Assembly (NCBI GenBank): GCA_002067265.1
Contig: MVQW01000180.1
Coordinates: 1-8,147, forward strand
From: Methanomethylovorans sp. PtaU1.Bin073
GTDB lineage: Archaea; Halobacteriota; Methanosarcinia; Methanosarcinales; Methanosarcinaceae
DNA length: 8,147 bases
Direction of reading: 5' to 3'
A program made the translations under genes and the position numbers. The first letter of the stretch is position 1; each line of letters begins with the position of its first letter. The notes beneath the pieces are model-generated. The model did not search any database. It saw only the letters and a list, made by a program, of their open reading frames with translations, and was not told the DNA's origin. Positions 1 to 5,369 of this stretch are shown here, one piece after another.

Positions 1-188
1 AGGGTATTGAAAGCCTGCCTGGAACACTATTTGAGAGTGCAAATTATCTGGAACAGGACGAACTTCTCAAGAAGGTATTGGGTACACATGTGCATGAAAA
101 CATATTGAATATTGCAAGAGCAGAATGGGATGCATATAAAGTGCAGGTGCACGACTGGGAGATAGAAAGGTACCTAAACAGAACGTAA
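1..188 (+). CDS. Glutamine synthetase family protein, C-terminal end only
   Basis: The frame opening at base 3 gives 61 residues and stops at TAA 186-188; the 5' part lies outside the window. The segment matches the extreme C-terminus of type I glutamine synthetase: a GIESLPG stretch, a G-x-HV motif, then AEWDAYKVQVHDWE and a final YL. Aligned by eye without gaps to the last 61 residues of the complete GlnA at 5365-6702, it is identical at 29 of 61 positions, so it is a diverged paralogue and not a recent duplicate. The catalytic half is not visible. I therefore cannot say whether it is a true glutamine synthetase or a relative such as a gamma-glutamyl-amine ligase. It reads into the GNAT gene after only 6 bp, which suggests co-transcription. 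Confidence 0.9.
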   Translation, partial: GIESLPGTLFESANYLEQDELLKKVLGTHVHENILNIARAEWDAYKVQVHDWEIERYLNRT

Positions 189-194
189 CGGTAC

Positions 195-692
195 ATGCAA
201 ATAAAAGTAAGAGAAGCTAGGCAGGAGGATTACCATCTTCTCTGCCAGTTCATTGAACTTGTGGACAATGATTTTTATCCTCCTCTTAGTATGAGAGGCA
301 ATGGCATAGAACAAAGGGTTTGGGAATGTCTTTCTGGTCCTGATTCCTATTATCTGATCGCAGAAGATGGTATTTCTACAGAACATACGGCTGGAAAGAT
401 TTTAGGAGTTATTGGCTGTAGAAAATATTGGAAAAGCAAGAATGATGCATATATAAATCTAATGTGTGTACATCCTGAATTTAGGAAGAAGGGCATTAGT
501 AAAGTCATATGTGAAGAACTTGAAAGCAGGACTATTGCTGAAGGCATCAGAAAACTCTACGTTTGCACTTGGTCTACAAATGTTGCAGCTATGCAGTTTT
601 ATCAGGTTAATGGGTTTATACCATACTGTATAGTTAAGAATGACCGAGGTAACGGAGTTGATACTATTCATTATAGGAAAAGAACTGTATAA
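195..692 (+). CDS. GNAT-family N-acetyltransferase
   Basis: A 165-residue single-domain protein, the usual size for a GNAT enzyme that moves an acetyl group from acetyl-CoA to an amine or protein N-terminus. The acetyl-CoA motif A lies at about residues 86-112: a beta strand (YINLMCVHPEF) followed by the pyrophosphate loop RKKGIS (97-102) in place of the consensus Q/R-x-x-G-x-G/A. Motif B follows at about 128-141 (TNVAAMQFYQVNGF), with the usual Asn, Ala, Phe-Tyr and Gly-Phe. The N-terminal part (VREARQEDY, then FYPPLS) fits the substrate-side helices. The substrate cannot be deduced. The ATG follows the upstream synthetase stop by 6 bp with no obvious strong ribosome binding site, consistent with translation coupled to that gene. 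It is predicted to be soluble and cytoplasmic; no signal peptide or membrane helix is seen. Confidence 0.88.
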   Translation: MQIKVREARQEDYHLLCQFIELVDNDFYPPLSMRGNGIEQRVWECLSGPDSYYLIAEDGISTEHTAGKILGVIGCRKYWKSKNDAYINLMCVHPEFRKKGISKVICEELESRTIAEGIRKLYVCTWSTNVAAMQFYQVNGFIPYCIVKNDRGNGVDTIHYRKRTV

Positions 693-765
693 AAAAGAGA
701 AATAACAGCGACAACTTTATCCCACAAGCTGTCTTATCCCAATGGCTACATTAAAATTGGATATA

Positions 766-814
766 CGGTGTCTATCAGCATGGTTAGGAACGACGAGGAA
801 GTGGATAGACACCG
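766..814. terminator. Strong hairpin in the convergent spacer, probable bidirectional terminator
   Basis: Bases 766-776 (CGGTGTCTATC) are exactly complementary to 804-814 (GATAGACACCG), an 11-bp stem around a 27-nt loop. The spacer lies between the 3' ends of the GNAT gene (+) and the FrhB-like gene (-). On the minus strand the stem is followed by U-rich sequence (rc of 751-765); on the plus strand T-rich sequence follows at 829-850. This suits 3'-end formation for both genes. The loop is long for a terminator and may form a pseudoknot (see findings). The rest of the 139-bp spacer (693-831) holds two weaker hairpins, 705-732 and 735-763, and no gene that I can support. Confidence 0.5.
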
Positions 815-831
815 CAACCATAAAAGTGATT

Positions 832-1860
832 TTATTGCTTCTTCTTCTCCTGCTTTCTTGCAAGTTTACGAGTTGAGAGTTTCTCTATAGCCTGCATGTC
901 CACATCTGAGCCTTTCGAAAGCAAACCATTCTCGATAGCGTTTTCTACAACTGCCTTGCCTGCAGAACTGCGTACTATGACCGTTGTATAGCCTTTGGGA
1001 CTGCCTACAGAACCTGCAGAAATATCTGAACCAATAGCAGTAAAGTCAGTACATACCTTACAACCGGGTCTGACACATTCATCAATTTCCTTTAGAGGTA
1101 TCACTGTAAGACTGCCATCCCTCATGGTGATCTCCAGCTTACCTTTAACATCAAAATGAACAATGTCCATAGGTTCGATACTGCGCTCTTTGATAAGCTT
1201 GTCTTCTACAAGTTTCTCGTAATCGAAGGTCTCTGTACAGAACAAACCAACTACTAAACGGATAGAGCGTTTAAATGGCCTGAGCAGGTCGTGATCACTA
1301 TCAAGCATTTTTCTTACGGCCTGAACAACGCAGGGGACACCTACGATGGCAACACTTCTATATTTGCGGGTGATGACAGCCTCTTTCAGAGAAGATACCA
1401 GTGGCACCCACCAATTATAGCGGCTTCCGGCCTGACTTATAAGAGCATCTTCAGATGTAATTACAGTAGACGATGGTTTAAGGGTCCATGGATCTTCTTC
1501 GACTGTTACAACCGCATCGATCATTCCTTGCTCAAGTGCATTCACAAGAATAGCTGTAACAGCTCCACCGCTCTGCTTTCCCGGGATGGGAATATCTGCT
1601 TTTGCAGAAAAGATATCAATATACTTGCCGAACATCTCAGTTGGTGCAGGATCCAGCCTTGGGCAGGTTGCATAACATGCACCACATGGAACTCCGTCAA
1701 CAACTTCCTTACAGTATCCATTGTTAAAGGGGCGCGTGGATTCTTCCCCTGTTTTGAAATAAATGGCATCTGCCGGACATACGGCCACACATGCACCACA
1801 TGCTGCACATATCCCTGTATCCCATACTTCAGCCTTAAGATCAAGATAATTTTTACCCAT
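832..1860 (-). CDS. FrhB-like F420-binding iron-sulfur flavoprotein, putative glutamate synthase electron-input subunit
   Basis: A 342-residue protein of the coenzyme F420 hydrogenase/dehydrogenase beta-subunit family (FrhB, FpoF, Fsr N-domain). These proteins bind FAD and iron-sulfur clusters and exchange electrons with F420. The N-terminus has a ferredoxin motif C18-x2-C21-x2-C24-x3-C28-P and a second set C50-x8-C59-x2-C62-x3-C66-P. The FrhB core follows: KQSGGA (95-100), IVGVPCVVQA (172-181), GLFCTE (205-210), C262/C267/C270 and DISAGSVGSPKG (279-290). The tail is strongly basic (RKLARKQEKKKQ). A good ribosome binding site, GGAGTGA at 1866-1872, overlaps the gltB3 stop, and the gene is last in the glt operon with a 5-bp gap. 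No GltD is nearby, so I infer that it supplies glutamate synthase with electrons from F420H2. Direct proof for this protein is lacking; a ferredoxin-F420 link is an alternative. Confidence 0.9.
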   Translation of the reverse strand: MGKNYLDLKAEVWDTGICAACGACVAVCPADAIYFKTGEESTRPFNNGYCKEVVDGVPCGACYATCPRLDPAPTEMFGKYIDIFSAKADIPIPGKQSGGAVTAILVNALEQGMIDAVVTVEEDPWTLKPSSTVITSEDALISQAGSRYNWWVPLVSSLKEAVITRKYRSVAIVGVPCVVQAVRKMLDSDHDLLRPFKRSIRLVVGLFCTETFDYEKLVEDKLIKERSIEPMDIVHFDVKGKLEITMRDGSLTVIPLKEIDECVRPGCKVCTDFTAIGSDISAGSVGSPKGYTTVIVRSSAGKAVVENAIENGLLSKGSDVDMQAIEKLSTRKLARKQEKKKQ

Positions 1861-1865
1861 TTATA

Positions 1866-2606
1866 TCACTCCCATGTATACTTGCCAGCAAATGGCCTGC
1901 TGCTTGATGGAACTATACGAGTATAATTCGTGTTCATCAAAGGAGCGGGATCTATATTGAACTTTGAGCAGAAGTCCTCTATCACTGGTGACAAACGTTT
2001 GAGGTCACTTTCAGTGAACTCGACTTTCTTCGCACCTACTCCCAGAAGCCTGTCTGGCACATCTCCACGGATAATGATCTCTCCGCCATGAATACCGCTG
2101 CCTATGCCCCTGTCCTGCATAGATGGTTCTTCACCCATACAAAACATCATAATAAGACCTCCTGCCATGTATTCACCAAGGAATGCATGAGAAGTACCAC
2201 CTATGATCAGCATTGGCTTCTTAGATTCATATTCTTTCATGTGGATACCGCCACGGTATCCGATATTGCCCCTAATGTACACTTTGCCGCCGCGCATACT
2301 GTGAGCTACAGCATCACCTGCACTGCCGTGAACAACGAGCATACCACCATCCATAGTATTGCCGGGAGCATGTTCGCAATTCCCGTAAACCGTACACTCC
2401 GGACCGTTCATGAACATGCAGATATCTCCGCCGGGGATACCATTAATAGTGAGTTTTACGTCACCTCTCAGGCCATTAGCGATAAAGCGCTGTCCAAGTA
2501 CGTTATTGATCTCAATTTCCTTTGCGCCGGCAGCTACAGCCTCGCGGACCTTCTTATTGAGGGGGGTGTAATGCATACCTTTTGCATCGATAACTACTTT
2601 TTCCAT
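1866..2606 (-). CDS. gltB3: Glutamate synthase GXGXG-domain subunit
   Basis: A 246-residue stand-alone version of the C-terminal right-handed beta-helix domain of large glutamate synthase (alpha subunit, GXGXG family, also related to FwdC of formylmethanofuran dehydrogenase). The glycine-rich turns are clear: NGLRGDVKLTINGIPGGD (44-61), PGNTMDGGMLVVHGSAGD (81-98), MRGGKVYIRGNIGYRGG (104-120), MLIIGGTSHAFLGEYMAGG (132-150) and IHGGEIIIRGDVPDRLLGVG (172-191). In the fused bacterial enzyme this domain is structural and helps shape the ammonia tunnel between the glutaminase and FMN sites; the same role is inferred here. It sits between gltB2 (2-bp gap) and the FrhB-like gene (5-bp gap). The short G-rich stretch before the ATG (GTGGGGGC, inside the end of gltB2) can serve as its ribosome binding site. 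Numbering of the split subunits varies between annotations. Confidence 0.93.
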   Translation of the reverse strand: MEKVVIDAKGMHYTPLNKKVREAVAAGAKEIEINNVLGQRFIANGLRGDVKLTINGIPGGDICMFMNGPECTVYGNCEHAPGNTMDGGMLVVHGSAGDAVAHSMRGGKVYIRGNIGYRGGIHMKEYESKKPMLIIGGTSHAFLGEYMAGGLIMMFCMGEEPSMQDRGIGSGIHGGEIIIRGDVPDRLLGVGAKKVEFTESDLKRLSPVIEDFCSKFNIDPAPLMNTNYTRIVPSSSRPFAGKYTWE

Positions 2607-2608
2607 TT

Positions 2609-4120
2609 TTATGCCCCCACAGAATTAACATGAAGAACTTTCAGCATGCCTTCATCCAGCATATATCCACGCAGACGTTCGCGGTTACCTCTCAGGCTTT
2701 CAATACTATTCAAGCCAGCAGCACCCATCAGTTCACTGAGTTCCAGTGTCCAGGCATGAATAAGATTGGCAACGTTCTGAGCTCCGATTTCAGGATCTAG
2801 GCGGTCAACGAGATCTTGCCTCTGGGTGGCGATACCCCATGGACACAGATTACGGTAGCAGTTACCACATACCCTGCATCCAAGAGAAATCAGTGAAGCT
2901 GTTCCTATGTATACTGCATCTGCTCCCAGAGCAATAGACTTTGCAAGGTCTGCGCTATTGCGTATGCCTCCACTGGCAATAATAGAGATTTCATTCCTTA
3001 CGCCCTGATCATTCAGCTTCTGGTCTACAGCTGCAATAGCAGCTTCTATGGGTATACCTACATTATCTCTGAACACCTTAGGAGCTGCACCGGTACCTCC
3101 ACGGAAACCATCGATCACCACTGCATCAGCCGAAGAGCGGGCAATACCTGCAGCTATGGCAGCTACGTTATGAACAGCTGCGATTTTCACAAATACAGGC
3201 TTTTTCCATTCAGTAGCTTCTTTAAGACTCCTGACAAGTTGTGCCAGATCCTCTATACTGTAAATATCATGATGTGGTGCCGGACTGATAGCATCTGATC
3301 CAAGAGGGATCATACGAGTGCAAGATACATCAACACATACTTTTTCACCGGGGAGATGACCACCTATACCGGGCTTTGCACCCTGGCCGATCTTTATTTC
3401 AATAGCCGCTCCACGTTCAAGGTAATCAATATCTACACCAAAACGGCCTGAAGCTACTTGTACAATAGTATGATCCTGATAAGGATAGAGTTCCTTATGC
3501 AATCCACCTTCACCAGTTCCCATGAAAGTTCCCATCTCAGTCACTGCCTTTGCCATGCTTAGCTGGGCATTAAGACTGATAGCACCATAGCTCATGTGAC
3601 CTATCATAATAGGTGTCTCAAGTTTCAGATTGGGCGCAAGTTCTGTGGCAAGTTCCACATCACCCAGATCATTCTTTTTGAACTCAAGTTTTGAGGGCTT
3701 CTTACCAATATATGTACGCAACTCCATGGGCTCTCTTAAAGGATCGATACTTGGATTAGTTACCTGGCATGCATCCAGCACCAATTTATCGAAAATGATA
3801 GGATAATCAAGCGCATTACCCATACCTGCAAGGATTATCTTTCCAGTACGAGCCTGGTTGATTATATCCTCCCTGGCCTGAGCTGTCCACAGTGGATGAC
3901 TGCGGTAATCCACAGGTCTCTCCTGAAGTGAGATCGCATCCCTGGGGCACATGGAAATACAACGATGGCATGCCGTACATTTACGGGAGTCTACAAGGAT
4001 CTTGTCACCGTCCACCCTGTAAACACCATAAGAACAATTGTCCACGCAGCGCATACACTGCATACACTGATCACGGTCGATACTGACCTTATAACGCATT
4101 GGTACACTTCCAAGGGTCAT
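2609..4120 (-). CDS. gltB2: Archaeal-type glutamate synthase, ferredoxin + FMN synthase subunit
   Basis: A 503-residue catalytic subunit that aminates and reduces 2-oxoglutarate to glutamate on FMN. Residues 10-65 form a two-cluster ferredoxin domain, C19-x2-C22-x2-C25-x3-C29 and C48-x2-C51-x2-C54-x3-C58-P. Residues about 95-470 are the glutamate synthase TIM barrel: GTGEGGLH (202-208 region), GQGAKPGIGGHLPGEKV (246-261), DGFRGGTGAAP (337-347), ASGGIRNSADLAKSIALGAD (382-401). The cluster motif of bacterial GltB, C-x5-C-x4-C-P, is present as C415, C421 and C426, with an extra C418 inside it. The bacterial inter-domain region is missing and the ferredoxin domain replaces it. The ATG at 4120 overlaps the gltB1 stop by 4 bp (ATGA) and follows a strong GGGAGGG site (4128-4134) by 7 nt, which favours it over the internal Met8. 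Such proteins are known as archaeal-type GOGAT. Confidence 0.95.
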   Translation of the reverse strand: MTLGSVPMRYKVSIDRDQCMQCMRCVDNCSYGVYRVDGDKILVDSRKCTACHRCISMCPRDAISLQERPVDYRSHPLWTAQAREDIINQARTGKIILAGMGNALDYPIIFDKLVLDACQVTNPSIDPLREPMELRTYIGKKPSKLEFKKNDLGDVELATELAPNLKLETPIMIGHMSYGAISLNAQLSMAKAVTEMGTFMGTGEGGLHKELYPYQDHTIVQVASGRFGVDIDYLERGAAIEIKIGQGAKPGIGGHLPGEKVCVDVSCTRMIPLGSDAISPAPHHDIYSIEDLAQLVRSLKEATEWKKPVFVKIAAVHNVAAIAAGIARSSADAVVIDGFRGGTGAAPKVFRDNVGIPIEAAIAAVDQKLNDQGVRNEISIIASGGIRNSADLAKSIALGADAVYIGTASLISLGCRVCGNCYRNLCPWGIATQRQDLVDRLDPEIGAQNVANLIHAWTLELSELMGAAGLNSIESLRGNRERLRGYMLDEGMLKVLHVNSVGA

Positions 4121-5169
4121 ACAATAACCCTCCCTATGACTGGTTCGCCTGCTCTTGGCATACGAATATTCTGCACATTAGGATCCATGATCCTAATAGC
4201 AGCTTCCTCACTCGAAATATAGAGCTTGTCTCCGTTCTCTCCAACGATCATTGGACGAAGCTTGATACGGTCAGTAAAACCTACTATTCCCTGGCTTGTA
4301 GCTACAACTATTGCAAAAGGACCATTCATCTGGGCAGCCCCATATGTGAGGCGCATTGCATGATTGATCTTCTGTTCTCTTTCCGGCATTTCATCGATCT
4401 CATCCCAGAAAGGAGGAGCTAACGCCTTGACAACCATGTCACCCGACAGACCATGACGACGCCCAAGAAGGTCAAACAGATAAGCTACAACTTCAGTATC
4501 TGTGAACATTGTGCACTTGTACCCATTGCTTTCCACATACCGCTTGTTAGTACCATAAGAAGTGATCTCACCATTGTGAACCACTGACCAGTCAAGAAGA
4601 TTAAAAGGATGAGCTCCACCCCACCATCCGGGAGTATTTGTCGGATAACGGTTATGTGCAAGCCATATATAGCCCTTGTAATCCTGTATACGATAGAAAT
4701 CTGCAACATCTTCCGGCCAGCCAGCGGCTTTGAACACACCCATATTGATACCTGAAGAAAATACCAGAGCACCCTCTATACGGGAGTTGATATCCATCAC
4801 CAGAGTCTTCACAAGGTCGTCTTCGGGTGTAGAACTACCTACCATAAGATCTTTGTGAGGCCTGTAGAAATACCGCCATGGTATATGCTGCTTTTTCAAA
4901 CCCGGTTGTTCATAGGTGGGGATCTCTTCCTGATGGACTATACGTCCCCACTTTTCCAGCAGATCATCTACTTTCTTTTTAGGTTCTACGAGATTATCAT
5001 AGAAAACATGAAGAGCATAACAATCTGGGAAATCGGGATATATGCCATAAGCTACATAACCCGCACCTTCTCCACTTCCTCGTTCATTCATTAGGCTGAG
5101 GGCCTTTTTAATACCTGAGCCGTCCATTCCAGACCTGCTCCGGTCTATTACGCCTATAATTCCGCACAT
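4117..5169 (-). CDS. gltB1: Glutamate synthase glutaminase (class II amidotransferase) subunit
   Basis: A 350-residue N-terminal-nucleophile glutamine amidotransferase that releases ammonia from glutamine for the FMN subunit. The ATG at 5167-5169 was chosen because it places the catalytic cysteine at residue 2 (MCGIIGVID); methionine removal exposes it. An upstream in-frame GTG at 5178 would add three residues (VN before this Met) and hide the nucleophile. Other family marks are NERGSGEGAG (29-37), HNRYPTNTPGWWGGAHPFN (172-190), the oxyanion-hole VHNGEITSYG (197-206), FTDTEV (222-227) and KLRPMIVG (303-310). The length equals the glutaminase domain of bacterial GltB without the downstream domains. 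It is the first gene of the four-gene glt operon; its stop overlaps the gltB2 start. A TATA-like GATATATC lies at 5197-5204, so the transcript may be nearly leaderless. Confidence 0.93.
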   Translation of the reverse strand: MCGIIGVIDRSRSGMDGSGIKKALSLMNERGSGEGAGYVAYGIYPDFPDCYALHVFYDNLVEPKKKVDDLLEKWGRIVHQEEIPTYEQPGLKKQHIPWRYFYRPHKDLMVGSSTPEDDLVKTLVMDINSRIEGALVFSSGINMGVFKAAGWPEDVADFYRIQDYKGYIWLAHNRYPTNTPGWWGGAHPFNLLDWSVVHNGEITSYGTNKRYVESNGYKCTMFTDTEVVAYLFDLLGRRHGLSGDMVVKALAPPFWDEIDEMPEREQKINHAMRLTYGAAQMNGPFAIVVATSQGIVGFTDRIKLRPMIVGENGDKLYISSEEAAIRIMDPNVQNIRMPRAGEPVIGRVIV

Positions 5170-5196
5170 ATTAACCACTAAGAATTGTTTTTTGGA

Positions 5197-5204
5197 GATA
5201 TATC
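5197..5204 (-). promoter_or_regulatory. Candidate TATA box of the glt operon
   Basis: GATATATC lies about 31 bp upstream of the chosen gltB1 ATG, with A-rich sequence in the BRE position on the minus strand. The usual 22-27 nt spacing puts the transcription start near 5173-5178, leaving a leader of only a few bases. The element is its own reverse complement, so it could also direct transcription on the plus strand (see the small ORF at 5228). Confidence 0.4.
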
Positions 5205-5227
5205 AATTGACTTTTGTAGACTTAACC

Positions 5228-5317
5228 ATGCAAACGTCCATAAAAGACTTATCCCCGTCGTCCATCGGGGTAGATCTCCAATTGAAGAAAGCCAACTGGA
5301 AAGTAATTGGCAACTAA
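5228..5317 (+). CDS. Candidate 29-codon small ORF in the glnA-glt spacer
   Basis: ATG at 5228-5230, TAA at 5315-5317. The peptide starts MQTSIKDLSPSS and ends KKANWKVIGN; it has no cysteine and no membrane segment, and I recognise no family. It lies antisense to the direction of glnA and the glt operon, inside the spacer between them. The palindromic TATA-like element at 5197-5204 is about 27 bp upstream, which would give a leaderless transcript. A short hairpin, GTCC-ATAA-GGAC (5319-5330), followed by ATTTT, comes right after the stop. Against it: an open frame of this length can easily arise by chance, there is no ribosome binding site, and the same bases carry the repeats described separately. 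Confidence 0.2.
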   Translation: MQTSIKDLSPSSIGVDLQLKKANWKVIGN

Positions 5318-5326
5318 CGTCCATAA
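5233..5326. repeat. 11-bp direct repeat with a third partial copy
   Basis: AACGTCCATAA occurs at 5233-5243 and again at 5316-5326. Its core CGTCCAT occurs a third time at 5259-5265. The two full copies are followed by AAGAC and GGAC, so each can form a small GTC(C)/(G)GAC hairpin. The third copy sits in the loop of a CCCCG/CGGGG hairpin (5253-5257 with 5266-5270). All copies lie upstream of the inferred glt promoter. They could be regulator half-sites or parts of an RNA leader if the operon is transcribed from further upstream or by read-through from glnA. Function unknown. Confidence 0.6.
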
Positions 5327-5347
5327 GGACATTTTAATAAAGTTAAA

Positions 5348-5369
5348 TGTAAGGGAAATTTCCCTTACA
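5348..5369 (-). terminator. 22-bp perfect palindrome at the glnA stop, probable terminator
   Basis: The sequence is its own reverse complement over all 22 bases. As RNA it folds into a 9-bp stem, TGTAAGGGA (5348-5356) with TCCCTTACA (5361-5369), around an AATT loop. On the minus strand it starts just inside the last glnA codons, includes the TAA, and is followed by a U-rich run (TTTAACTTTATT). This is a good candidate for the 3' end of the glnA message. It could also be a protein-binding site, since the symmetry is complete. Confidence 0.55.

Noticed and set aside
195..692. The GNAT as a phosphinothricin-type acetyltransferase that detoxifies a glutamine synthetase inhibitor
   Set aside because: Attractive because of the neighbouring synthetase, but the N-terminal substrate region does not show the pattern I know from that family; only general GNAT motifs are present.
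742..876. Plus-strand 44-codon ORF ending in a run of leucines, resembling a small membrane peptide
   Set aside because: The leucine run is the antisense of the lysine/glutamine-rich tail of the FrhB-like gene, and the rest crosses the hairpin spacer. No ribosome binding site or family match supports it.
2088..2633. Long plus-strand ORF opposite gltB3 (and similar long ones opposite glnA at 6026-6729)
   Set aside because: They are antisense shadows of strongly conserved genes, with low-complexity cysteine/histidine/serine-rich translations and no start signals.
4117..5178. Class II amidotransferase as asparagine synthase, PurF or GlmS
   Set aside because: The protein ends after the glutaminase domain without a synthetase, phosphoribosyltransferase or isomerase domain, and it sits in an operon with the two other glutamate synthase parts.
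5251..5275. CCCCG/CGGGG hairpin as part of a tRNA or known riboswitch
   Set aside because: No cloverleaf, anticodon arm or T-loop sequence surrounds it, and the glutamine riboswitches I know are from bacteria and phage with different conserved cores.
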